Part shown: positions 25,988-34,447 of the stretch, piece by piece
Numbering within the stretch: the first letter of the stretch is position 1
Layout of the letters: each line of letters starts with the position of its first letter
Origin: Lichenihabitans sp033947565
GTDB lineage: Bacteria; Pseudomonadota; Alphaproteobacteria; Rhizobiales; Beijerinckiaceae
NCBI RefSeq assembly: GCF_033947565.1
Contig: NZ_JARPVX010000007.1
Location: forward strand, 65,130-129,129
Reading direction: 5' to 3'
Length of the DNA: 64,000 nt
Notes under the pieces: model-generated
The model's input: only the letters and a program-made list of their open reading frames with translations
Told to the model about the DNA's origin: nothing
Database searches by the model: none
Position numbers and translations under genes: made by a program

Positions 25988-26959
25988 CTAAAGGGGTTCG
26001 CGCATGGCCGTCGTGTCCGTCGCGACCGCGGTGGTGTTACGCCCCTGGCGCTTGGCGCTGTAGAGCGCGACATCGACGCGCCGAAGCAGGTCGGACGCCT
26101 GGGTTGCGCCCTCGCATAAGGTCGTCATGACGCCGACGCTCGCCGTCACATGGTTGGCGATCGGTGAACTGTTGTGAACGATTCCGAGAGCTTCGATGGC
26201 GTGACGGTACCGTTCCGCGACCGCAAAAGCTGCCGGGCCGCCCGTACCCGGCAGGATGCAGACGAACTCCTCGCCGCCATAGCGGGCGATGGTGCCTTGC
26301 GCGTCGAGCGCGACCGACCGGAGGCTGTCGGCGACCCGACCCAGCACGTCGTCGCCGGCAACATGCCCGTAGGTGTCGTTGAAGGGCTTGAAGGCATCGA
26401 CATCGATGAGAATGAGAGACAAGGATTCCCGCGACGCGACGTGCCGCGCGATCTCGTCCGCCAACGCGAGGTCGAAATGGCGTCGGTTGGCCAGTCCGGT
26501 CAAGGCGTCCGTGACGCTGAGCTGGTAGATCCTATCGTGCAGATCCCGCAGATCGGCCTCGATCCGACGGCGCTCGCTGATGTCGCGCACGATCGAACAA
26601 TTGAAGCGATGGTCCTCGTATTCGACGAGGTTGACCGTGACCTCGATCGGGATGTCCCTCCCCGACTTGGAGCGGTTCACCGTCTCGATCTTGAACGTCT
26701 TCCGTTCCAGGATCTCGACCCAATGGCGGCGCCAGCGCGCCTCGTCGAAGGCCGGATCGATGTCCCAAACACGCAGGCGGCACAGTTCCTCCGCCGTATA
26801 GCCAAGCAAGTGCGTCGCGGCGGGATTGACGAAGACATACCGCGCGTCCTCGTCGAGCCATATGATGGGATCGGCGAGCTTATCGATGGTCACCTGATTC
26901 AGCATGAGGCGATCGGCGTCGCCTAACAATCGCCGGCCGTGTTTCGAAGCAATGGCCAC
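25988..26959 (-). CDS. PAS-GGDEF diguanylate cyclase
   Basis: Soluble signalling protein of 323 aa. A PAS domain spans roughly residues 24-140 (DPIIWLDEDARYVFVNPAA, YTAEELCRLRVWDID), followed by a PAC-like end FNCSIVRDISERRR. A GGDEF domain covers about 160-315, with LTGLANRRHFD, LILIDVDAFKPFNDTYGH and the active-site ARYGGEEF. The GGEEF form is catalytically competent, so it should make cyclic di-GMP from two GTP. No inhibitory RxxD site is obvious just upstream. There is no membrane segment. The GTG at 26959 is the called start; an internal ATG at 26906 would leave the PAS domain nearly intact. Confidence 0.88.
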   Translation of the reverse strand: MAIASKHGRRLLGDADRLMLNQVTIDKLADPIIWLDEDARYVFVNPAATHLLGYTAEELCRLRVWDIDPAFDEARWRRHWVEILERKTFKIETVNRSKSGRDIPIEVTVNLVEYEDHRFNCSIVRDISERRRIEADLRDLHDRIYQLSVTDALTGLANRRHFDLALADEIARHVASRESLSLILIDVDAFKPFNDTYGHVAGDDVLGRVADSLRSVALDAQGTIARYGGEEFVCILPGTGGPAAFAVAERYRHAIEALGIVHNSSPIANHVTASVGVMTTLCEGATQASDLLRRVDVALYSAKRQGRNTTAVATDTTAMREPL

Positions 26960-27276
26960 TTCACCGTCCCGCCCGAAGTCGGGGCGACGCTAGCGAAAAT
27001 CCATGAACACAAGACTACCCGGGTCGCATCGACAGGACGCGGTCGATCGGATCGAGCGCTGATCGAGACCAGGGCGAAGCCGAAAGGGACCGCCGCCATC
27101 CATCCGTGCGGCAGGCCGGGTTGCGGATGCAGAGCGGAGCACCCGGGAAAGGGGGATCGCGACGCCGTTGCATGACGATTGCTGTGCTGGCCCTGAGCAG
27201 CGCGCCCCTGCCCTCGACCACAACCATCTGCCCCGGTGTCGCGCTTTGCCGCCCGTGGCGCTCTCGCCGCCCGCGT
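26960..27276. other. 317-base intergenic region, no feature seen
   Basis: The gap lies upstream of the GGDEF gene and downstream of the TetR gene, both on the minus strand. It should contain the GGDEF promoter. I see no convincing coding sequence, hairpin terminator or operator. Confidence 0.35.
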
Positions 27277-27996
27277 TCAGCGCGCCTTGGCACCGTCGAG
27301 GAACAACCGGACGGCGGCCCGGATGCGGAGGTCGATCTGGGCCGGGGCGGTCTCGATGCCCAGCATTGCGAGCCGGGTCTGGCGGCCGATGACGAGGCTC
27401 AGGAACAGGTCGGCCGCGAGGTCGCAATCTGCGATGGCGAGTTGGCCGTCGGCGACGAATTGCGACAAGACCACCGACAGGGCCGAGATGCTGCGCTGCC
27501 ATCCTTCCTGGTGGGCCAGGCGGGCCAAGTCGGGAAAGCGTGGCGCCTGGGCGATCAGGATGCGGCTGATCGCCAGCGCTTCCGGCGCCATCGCGCTCGC
27601 CATCATGGCGCGGGCGATGGACAGCAGGACGTCGTCGACGTCGCCGGAGGCGGGCGAGGTGGCCGCAAGGCTCAGGGGCGCCAGCCACAGGTCGATCTTG
27701 CGCTGGAACACGGCAGCGAACAGCGCGGGCTTGTCGCGGTAGCGGGCGTAAAGGGTCGCCTTGCCGACGCTGGCGGCTTCGGCCACCGCATCGATCGTGG
27801 TGGCGTCGAACCCCTTGTCCATGAAGGTGCGGGCCGCGATCTCGACCAGGCGTTCGTCACGCCGTCGCGCTTCCTCCTGCGAAGGGCGCCCGCCCGTGTG
27901 GCGCTTCGGCTTTTCGGTCGTCATGGACTTCGGCCCACCCGCGTCCCGTGCGGCGGACCCGGCATCGGCACGTGGCGCATCCAACACTTCGGTCAT
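27277..27996 (-). CDS. TetR-family transcriptional repressor of efflux genes
   Basis: Regulator of 239 aa. The TetR helix-turn-helix is visible at roughly residues 50-95: ARTFMDKGFDATTIDAVAEA then GKATLYARYRDKPALFAAVF. The C-terminal part is all-helical ligand-binding domain. A 25-45-residue N-terminal tail precedes the domain; a second ATG at 27924 would remove part of it. It is divergent from an HlyD/DHA2 efflux pair, and a CAGAAC-N6-GTTCTG palindrome lies in the shared 83-base promoter region. Drug- or solvent-responsive repression of the pump is the likely role. Confidence 0.88.
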   Translation of the reverse strand: MTEVLDAPRADAGSAARDAGGPKSMTTEKPKRHTGGRPSQEEARRRDERLVEIAARTFMDKGFDATTIDAVAEAASVGKATLYARYRDKPALFAAVFQRKIDLWLAPLSLAATSPASGDVDDVLLSIARAMMASAMAPEALAISRILIAQAPRFPDLARLAHQEGWQRSISALSVVLSQFVADGQLAIADCDLAADLFLSLVIGRQTRLAMLGIETAPAQIDLRIRAAVRLFLDGAKAR

Positions 27997-28043
27997 GGTT
28001 CGCGTCCCACAGCAAGCTTGCAATCCCCTACGACGCGGATTAT

Positions 28044-28061
28044 CAGAACACAACCGTTCTG
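28044..28061. promoter_or_regulatory. Palindromic operator, CAGAAC-N6-GTTCTG
   Basis: A perfect inverted repeat with 6-base arms (28044-28049 and 28056-28061) and a 6-base spacer sits in the short gap between the divergent TetR and HlyD genes, 19 bases before the HlyD start. Size and placement are typical of a TetR-dimer site that would repress both genes. Confidence 0.65.
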
Positions 28062-28079
28062 TTCAGTGAAGAGCCCGCC

Positions 28080-29360
28080 ATGGACAGCCTCGCTGCCGAC
28101 CCTCGCCCCGCCGAAGCCATCGACACTCCCTCGACGGGGAACGACGCCGCCCTTTTGAGCGAAACGAGTGCGCGTCGCACCTCGCCCGAACCCGACCCGA
28201 CGCCGCTCCCCGCGGGGCCGAACGGCGCCACGTCGTCGCAACAAGCCGCGTCGCCGCAGCCGGCCGGCAAGCCGCCGGCGAAGCGCAAGGGCAAGCTGAT
28301 CCTCGGTGCGATCCTGCTGGCGGGCCTGGCCGGGGGCGGGCATTACGGCTGGCAATGGTGGAGCGTCGGCCGCTTCCAGCAAACCACCGACAATGCCTTT
28401 CTCCAGGCCGACAAGGTCACGGTCGCGCCCAAGGTGGCGGGCTTCGTGGCGACCGTGTCGGTGGGCGACAACCAGGCCGTGAAGGCCGGCGACATCCTGG
28501 CCAGCATCGACGACCGCGATTTCAGGATCGCCATCGACGAGGCGCAGGCGGATCTCGACAAGGCTCAGGCGCAGCTCGAAGGCTACAAGGCCGCCGTGAT
28601 CCAGCAGGTCGCGCAGATCGGGTCGTCGCGGGCCGACGTCAACAATGCGGAAGCCGCCCTGACCTTCGCGAGCCAGGAAGCGAAACGTTACGGCGATCTT
28701 CTCGTCTCGGGAGCCGGCACCTCGCAGCGGGCCCAGCAAACCCAATCCGACCTCGCGCAACGGACCGCGACCCTCGCCAAGGCCCGCGCCACGCTCGATG
28801 CGGCCGAAAAGCAGGTCACCACCTTTGAGGCGCTCGCCAAGAGCGCCAACGCGGCCATCGCCGGCGCGCGCGCCAAGCTGGCCCAGGCCGACCTCAACCT
28901 CAGCTACACCACGATCCGCTCTCCCATCGACGGGGTCGTCGGCGACCGCTCGTTGCGGGCCGGCCAGCTGGTGCAGGCCGGCACGGGGCTGATGACGGTC
29001 GTTCCGATGGGACGCGACATCTACCTCGTGGCCAACTTCAAGGAAACGCAGCTCGCCGCGATGACGGCGGGTCAGCCCGTCGACTTCACCGTGGACGCCT
29101 TCGGCGACCATGTCTTCCACGGACGGGTCGACAGCTTTTCGCCCGGCACCGGCGCGCAATTCGCGCTGCTGCCGCCCGAGAACGCGACCGGCAATTTCAC
29201 CAAGGTGGTGCAGCGGGTCCCCGTCCGCATCGCGCTGAACGACGACCCGCTGGTGGCGCGCCTGCGCCCGGGCCTGTCGGTGGAAGCCACCGTGGAAACC
29301 CGCGACGGCACGCCCGCGCCCGGTCGCGGCACCCGCCTCGGCATGGCCGACGCGCCCTGA
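28080..29360 (+). CDS. HlyD/EmrA-type membrane fusion protein
   Basis: Periplasmic adaptor of 426 aa for a DHA2-type pump. A proline-rich cytosolic tail of about 70 residues leads to a membrane anchor at roughly 72-94 (KLILGAILLAGLAGGGHYGW). The first lipoyl half-domain reads ADKVTVAPKVAGFVATVSVG, the helical hairpin covers about 150-260, and the second lipoyl half and beta-barrel include SYTTIRSPIDGVVG and GTGLMTVVP. It would link the inner-membrane transporter encoded 104 bases downstream to an outer-membrane channel. No TolC-like gene is in the window. Control by the divergent TetR protein is likely. Confidence 0.9.
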   Translation: MDSLAADPRPAEAIDTPSTGNDAALLSETSARRTSPEPDPTPLPAGPNGATSSQQAASPQPAGKPPAKRKGKLILGAILLAGLAGGGHYGWQWWSVGRFQQTTDNAFLQADKVTVAPKVAGFVATVSVGDNQAVKAGDILASIDDRDFRIAIDEAQADLDKAQAQLEGYKAAVIQQVAQIGSSRADVNNAEAALTFASQEAKRYGDLLVSGAGTSQRAQQTQSDLAQRTATLAKARATLDAAEKQVTTFEALAKSANAAIAGARAKLAQADLNLSYTTIRSPIDGVVGDRSLRAGQLVQAGTGLMTVVPMGRDIYLVANFKETQLAAMTAGQPVDFTVDAFGDHVFHGRVDSFSPGTGAQFALLPPENATGNFTKVVQRVPVRIALNDDPLVARLRPGLSVEATVETRDGTPAPGRGTRLGMADAP

Positions 29361-29464
29361 CACGCCGGGCCGGCCGCGAGCCGGCCCGCTCTTCCCCGCC
29401 CGCGACTTCGCCCGCGTCCCGGCCGAAGCCGTGCCTTGCCGCCCGTTGAGGCTTTGGCCGACCC

Positions 29465-31021
29465 ATGCCCGCACCCGAGAAAGCTTCCCTGCGCGATTGG
29501 CTCGCGGTTGCGGCCGCCATCCTCGGCGCCTTCACGGCCATCCTCGACATCCAGATCACCAATGCTTCGCTGAACAACATCGAGGGCGCGCTCGGGGCCT
29601 CGAGCGACGAGGGCAGCTGGGTGTCGACTGCCTATCTGATGGCGGAGATCATCGTGATTCCCCTGACGGGCTGGCTAGGCGCGGTGTTCGGCCTGCGGCG
29701 TTACCTGTCGGTCAACACGGCCTTGTTCATCGGCTTCTCGGTCGCCTGCGCGTCCGCCACCAGCCTGCACCAGATGATCGTGTTCCGCGCCGGCCAGGGG
29801 TTCACCGGCGGCGTGCTGATCCCCACCGCGATCACCATCGTGCGCACCAAGCTGCCGCGCGCCCAGCAGCCCGTCGGCATCGTGTTGTTCGGGCTCACGG
29901 CGACCTTTGCGCCCGCCATCGGACCGACCATCGGGGGATGGCTGACCGACAACTTTTCCTGGCACTACATCTTCTACCTGAACCTCGTTCCGGGGCCGCT
30001 CGCCTTCGGCCTTCAGCTGTTCAGCCTCGACCGGCAGCGGGCTCACACCGAGGAACTGGTGAAGGGCGACTGGCTCGGCATCGGGCTGATGGCCGTCGGG
30101 CTGCCGGCCCTCACTTTCGTGCTGGAGGAAGGGCAGCGGAAGGAATGGTTCGAGTCGCCGCTCATCATCGAGGCGATGCTTCTCGCGGTCGTCGGCATCG
30201 TCGGTTTCGTGGTGCGGCAACTCATGGCCGCCCGGCCGTTCATCAACCTGCGCGTGCTCGGCAACCGCTCGGTGGGCGGCAGCTGCGTGCTGATGACCGT
30301 CATCGGTGCCGTGTCGTTCGGGTCGATCTACGTCATCCCGGTCTATTGCGCCCAGATCCAGGGCTATAATGCCGAGCAGATCGGCTATGTGGTGATGTGG
30401 AGCGGGTTGCCGCAGCTCGTCATGTTTCCCATCATGCCGCTGCTCATGCGGCGGTTCGACCCGCGCCTGCTGGTCGTCGCCGGAACCGTGTTGTTCGTGG
30501 TGAGCTGCTTCATCAACGTGAACCTGACCCATGACGTCGGCATGGACCAGCTGATCCTGCCGCAGCTGCTGCGCGCCGCCGGGCAGCCCTTGTTCACCAT
30601 CCCGCTTTCGCAGATGTCGACCGCGGGCCTCCCGCCCCGCGACACTGCCGATGCCTCGGCCTTGTCGTCGATGATGCGCAACCTCGGCGGCTCGATCGGC
30701 ATCGCCATGCTGTCGACCATGATCGACCGGCGCGAGCATTTCCACTTTTCGGTGCTGGCCGAAGCCATGACCCAGAACGCCACGCTGACCCAGTCGCGCT
30801 TGTCGGCCCTGGTGGCCGGGATGCACGCCCATGTGCTCGACCTGACGGCGGCCCGGGGTGCGGCGCTGGGAACGCTGGCCGCGCAGGTTCGCCGCGAAGC
30901 CTATGTGATGGCCTATGCCGATGCCTTCTGGATCATCGGCGTCGGCCTCATCATCAGCCTGGCCTTTGTCGCGCTGTTGAAGAAGCCGGCGCAAGCCGCC
31001 GCCCCCGTCGAGGCCCACTGA
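29465..31021 (+). CDS. DHA2-family multidrug efflux MFS transporter (EmrB-like)
   Basis: Inner-membrane proton antiporter of 518 aa, the normal length for 14-helix EmrB proteins. The first helix contains AFTAILDIQITNASL, the DHA family motif D1 region. ALFIGFSVACASATSLHQMI then RAGQGFTGGVLIPTA follow, the latter being motif C-like. GPTIGGWLTDNFSWHYIFYLN is the characteristic DHA2 loop. With the HlyD-type protein it should export drugs, dyes, solvents or fatty-acid-like compounds across both membranes. The pair forms a transcript under a TetR-type operator. Confidence 0.92.
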   Translation: MPAPEKASLRDWLAVAAAILGAFTAILDIQITNASLNNIEGALGASSDEGSWVSTAYLMAEIIVIPLTGWLGAVFGLRRYLSVNTALFIGFSVACASATSLHQMIVFRAGQGFTGGVLIPTAITIVRTKLPRAQQPVGIVLFGLTATFAPAIGPTIGGWLTDNFSWHYIFYLNLVPGPLAFGLQLFSLDRQRAHTEELVKGDWLGIGLMAVGLPALTFVLEEGQRKEWFESPLIIEAMLLAVVGIVGFVVRQLMAARPFINLRVLGNRSVGGSCVLMTVIGAVSFGSIYVIPVYCAQIQGYNAEQIGYVVMWSGLPQLVMFPIMPLLMRRFDPRLLVVAGTVLFVVSCFINVNLTHDVGMDQLILPQLLRAAGQPLFTIPLSQMSTAGLPPRDTADASALSSMMRNLGGSIGIAMLSTMIDRREHFHFSVLAEAMTQNATLTQSRLSALVAGMHAHVLDLTAARGAALGTLAAQVRREAYVMAYADAFWIIGVGLIISLAFVALLKKPAQAAAPVEAH

Positions 31022-31411
31022 AACGCGAGCCGGTCCGACCGGCCATCGCGCAGTCCGGTCGACCCGAAACGTGGCGGCTCGCAGGGCCGGACAAGGCCGA
31101 AACCCTCGCGGTTTCGCATTGGGCCACGGCGCGCTCATGGCGGTGGTCGGACGAGGGGAAAGCGCAAAGCCGCGTCGGGTGACACCCTTGTGACGGCATG
31201 GTAATTCGGCCCATGCCTGCCAAGCACACTTCGCACGGGGTTCAAACGGAGCCACGCCTTCGCCTTGTCGGCGGCACGGTGTCGGCAGGCCGGCACGCGA
31301 GGGGCCGCGACGGCGCCCGGGTGAGCCTCACTGGCGCGATCGGGCGTGGGGCGGCTGAGCATTGGCCATGTCCGGCCGCCTCGCTCATCACGAGCCCGTC
31401 GGGTCGCTGAC
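31022..31411. other. 390-base intergenic region upstream of the hybrid kinase
   Basis: The gap holds the promoter region for the histidine kinase gene. One inverted repeat, GGCATGG-N9-CCATGCC at 31195-31217, could be an operator or small hairpin. An upstream GTG at 31346 would lengthen the kinase by 22 residues, but the extra sequence looks non-native. No gene is evident. Confidence 0.4.
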
Positions 31412-34237
31412 ATGCACGCCACCGCCGAGTCCCGCCTCCAACGCTACGAGGCGATCTTCGAGAGCGCGGTCGACTTCGCCATCCTGGCGACCGACCGCGC
31501 CGGCCTGATCACGGACTGGAATACGGGCGCCGAAATGATGTTCGGCTGGTCGGCCGCCGAAATGATCGGCGGCCCGGCCGATCGCTTCTTCGTCCCGGAA
31601 GATCGCGCCGACGGTTGTGTTGCGCGTGAAATGTCCCGCACCCTCGAGACCGGTCGCGGCAGCGACGAGCGCTGGCACCTGCGGCGGGACGGGTCGCGCT
31701 TCTGGGCCAATGGCGAGATGATGCCGTTGCGGGACCCGGACGGCCGCCACAGCGGGTTCCTGAAGATTGTGCGGGACGAGACGGCGCGTCGGCAGGACGC
31801 GGAGCGGCGGCAAACCCAGCAGGATTTCATCAACAACGTCCTCGCGGCATCGGACGATTGCATCAAGGTGCTCGATCTCGAGGCCAAGCTCGTCTTCATG
31901 AGCGAGGGCGGTCGGCGGGTGATGGAGGTCGAGGACTTCGAGGCGATCCGAAGCTGCCCCTGGCCGGACTTCTGGCAAGGCGACCTCCACACCAAGGCCG
32001 AAGCCGCCGTGGTGGCCGCCAAGGCGGGGCGGACCAGTCACTTCCAAGGGGTGACCAGCACCTTCAAGGGCACGTCCAAATGGTGGGACGTGCGCGTCAC
32101 CCCCATCCTCGACCGCCATGGCGCGCCGGAGACGCTCCTGGCGATCTCGCGGGACATCACGGCGGAAAAGCAGGCCGCCACCAAGCTCTCGGCTTTGCTC
32201 GACCTTGGGGATCGGCTGCGGGACGGCGCCAGCAGGCCCGACATGGCCTTTGCGGCCGCCGAGATCCTGGGGCGGACGCTGGGGGTGGAGCGGGCCGGCT
32301 ATGCCTCGGTCGACCTCGCGGGCGAGATCGTCACCGTCGAGCGCGACTGGACGGCGCCGGGCCTGGCGTCGCTGGCCGGCCCGCACCGCTTCCGGGACTA
32401 CGGCAGCTATGTCGAGGATCTCAGGAAGGGCCACACCGTGGTTCTGGCCGATGCGCTTTCGGATGCGCGCACGGCCGACCGGAGCGAGGCCCTCGAGGCG
32501 ATCTCGGCCCGCACCCTCGTCAACGTGCCCACGATGGAGAACGGCGGCCTCGCGGCCATCTGCTTCGTGGCCCAGTCGACGCCCCGCCGCTGGACCGAAC
32601 AGGACATCGGCTTCGTGCGCGAGGTGGTCGACCGGACCCATGCGGCCATCCAGCGGCGGCGGGCCGAGGATGCCTTGCGGCAGCTCGCGGCGTCGCTCGA
32701 GGCCGAAGTGGCGCTGCGGACCGCCGACCGAAACCGCATATGGCAGTTGTCGACCGACATCATGCTGGTTTGCGGCTTCGACGGCGTTATCACGGCCGTC
32801 AACCCGGCCTGGGATGCCATGCTGGGCTGGAGCGAGCGCGACCTGCTGGGCCGTAGCCTGTTCGACCTCATCCACCCCGACGACCTTCAGCATACCCTCG
32901 CCGGCGCCCAGGGCCTTGCGGATGGCCAATCGCTGGCGCAATTCGAGAACCGCTACCGCCACAAGGACGGCAGCTACCGCACGATCAGCTGGATGGCGGT
33001 TCCGGGCGGCGGCGCCATCAACGCGGTCGGCCGCGACATGACCGAGGAGGCCCTGCGGGCGGAAGCGCTGCGCCACGCCGAGGACCAGCTGCGCCAGTCG
33101 CAGAAGATGGAGGCCGTGGGGCAGTTGACGGGCGGCGTGGCCCACGACTTCAACAACCTGCTGACGGTGATCCGGTCTTCCGTCGACCTGTTGAGGCGCC
33201 CGAGCCTCAGCGAGGAGCGCCGCCACCGTTATATCGAGGCCATCGCCGACACCACGACGCGGGCCGCCAAGCTGACGTCGCAGCTGCTGGCCTTCTCGCG
33301 GCGGCAGACCTTGAAGCCCATCGTCTTCGATGCCGCCGCCAGCATCCGCGCGCTCGGCGACATGGTCGTGACCTTGACGGGATCGCGCATCCGCATCGGC
33401 ATCTCGGTCCCGGACGAGGTCTGCCTAGTCAATGCCGACCCGAGCCAGTTCGACACCGCGCTGGTGAACCTCGCCGTGAATGCCCGCGATGCCATGCAGG
33501 GCGAGGGCGACCTGTCGATCACGGTGGCCCTCGTCGACCGTGTTCCGCCACTCCGCGCTCACCCGGCGCGGGTCGGCGCCTTTGTGAGGGTGGCGGTGTC
33601 GGATACGGGGTCGGGCATCCACAAGCAGGATCTCGACAAGATCTTCGAGCCCTTCTTTACCACCAAGGGGGTCGGCAAGGGCACGGGGCTCGGCCTCAGC
33701 CAAGTGTTCGGCTTCGTCAAGCAGTCGGGCGGCGAGGTCGACGTCGCCAGCCAACCGGGCCAAGGTGCGACCTTCACCCTTTACCTGCCGCGAACCCTCG
33801 ACGCGGTCGCGGCGGCGGAGCCCGAAGCCGACCGGGCCCTGGTGGACGGGCATGGCACCGGCGTGCTGGTGGTGGAGGACAATGCCGGCGTCGGCGCCTT
33901 CGCGGTGCAGACGCTTGGCGAACTCGGGTTCCGCCCGACCTTGGCGGTCGACGCCGCCGTGGCGCTGACGCTGCTCGATCAGGATGCCGGCCGTTTCGAC
34001 GTCGTGTTTTCCGACGTGGTGATGCCGGGCATGAACGGGATCGACCTCGCGCAGGAGATCTGCCGCCGTCATCCCGGCCTGCCGGTGGTGCTGACGAGTG
34101 GCTACAGCCAGATCCTGGCCCAGGATGGAACCCATGGGTTCGCGCTCCTGCAAAAACCCTATTCCCTCGATGAATTGTCGCGCGCCCTGCAAAAGGCCGT
34201 GCGGTGGCGCCGGCTGGTCGAAGCCCGCACCGTCTAG
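31412..34237 (+). CDS. Soluble hybrid histidine kinase: PAS-PAS-GAF-PAS-HisKA-HATPase-REC
   Basis: Sensor kinase of 941 aa with no membrane segment or signal peptide, so its input is cytosolic. Domains in order are PAS at about 8-125, PAS at 138-253, GAF at 258-415, PAS at 440-548 (VNPAWDAMLGWSERDLLG, FDLIHPDDL), HisKA with phospho-acceptor His578 in GGVAHDFNNLL, and HATPase with N-box NLAVNARDA (690), DTGSGI (731) and GTGLGL. A receiver covers about 816-935 with phospho-acceptor Asp868 in VVFSDVVMPG. The His-box HDFNNLL is of the HisKA type common in Hyphomicrobiales sensor proteins. No separate response regulator is adjacent, so the output partner is unknown. Confidence 0.9.
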   Translation: MHATAESRLQRYEAIFESAVDFAILATDRAGLITDWNTGAEMMFGWSAAEMIGGPADRFFVPEDRADGCVAREMSRTLETGRGSDERWHLRRDGSRFWANGEMMPLRDPDGRHSGFLKIVRDETARRQDAERRQTQQDFINNVLAASDDCIKVLDLEAKLVFMSEGGRRVMEVEDFEAIRSCPWPDFWQGDLHTKAEAAVVAAKAGRTSHFQGVTSTFKGTSKWWDVRVTPILDRHGAPETLLAISRDITAEKQAATKLSALLDLGDRLRDGASRPDMAFAAAEILGRTLGVERAGYASVDLAGEIVTVERDWTAPGLASLAGPHRFRDYGSYVEDLRKGHTVVLADALSDARTADRSEALEAISARTLVNVPTMENGGLAAICFVAQSTPRRWTEQDIGFVREVVDRTHAAIQRRRAEDALRQLAASLEAEVALRTADRNRIWQLSTDIMLVCGFDGVITAVNPAWDAMLGWSERDLLGRSLFDLIHPDDLQHTLAGAQGLADGQSLAQFENRYRHKDGSYRTISWMAVPGGGAINAVGRDMTEEALRAEALRHAEDQLRQSQKMEAVGQLTGGVAHDFNNLLTVIRSSVDLLRRPSLSEERRHRYIEAIADTTTRAAKLTSQLLAFSRRQTLKPIVFDAAASIRALGDMVVTLTGSRIRIGISVPDEVCLVNADPSQFDTALVNLAVNARDAMQGEGDLSITVALVDRVPPLRAHPARVGAFVRVAVSDTGSGIHKQDLDKIFEPFFTTKGVGKGTGLGLSQVFGFVKQSGGEVDVASQPGQGATFTLYLPRTLDAVAAAEPEADRALVDGHGTGVLVVEDNAGVGAFAVQTLGELGFRPTLAVDAAVALTLLDQDAGRFDVVFSDVVMPGMNGIDLAQEICRRHPGLPVVLTSGYSQILAQDGTHGFALLQKPYSLDELSRALQKAVRWRRLVEARTV

Positions 34238-34278
34238 CGACGGCGCCCCGCTGAACCATGGGGCCGACCGTCGCCGTT
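34237..34278 (+). terminator. Hairpin at the end of the hybrid kinase gene
   Basis: Starting at the last base of the stop codon, GCGACGG and GCCCC (34237-34249) pair with GGGGC and CCGTCGC (34260-34274). A 10-base loop and a small asymmetric bulge interrupt the stem. The following CGTTTG gives only a three-T run. It is a plausible terminator or 3' stabiliser. Confidence 0.45.
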
Positions 34279-34447
34279 TGAAACGGGCGAAGGCGGCCGG
34301 CGCCGCGGAACGACGGGTGTCAAACGCCGTTGACGCTTCAGGTCGGTCTTGTCCCGGCGGCCCGCACGGCGGCCTTTTCCTGTTGCCGACGTGGCTTCGG
34401 TCGCGGGCTTCCCATCCGCCTGTCTGGTTCCAACGCGGTGAACATCC

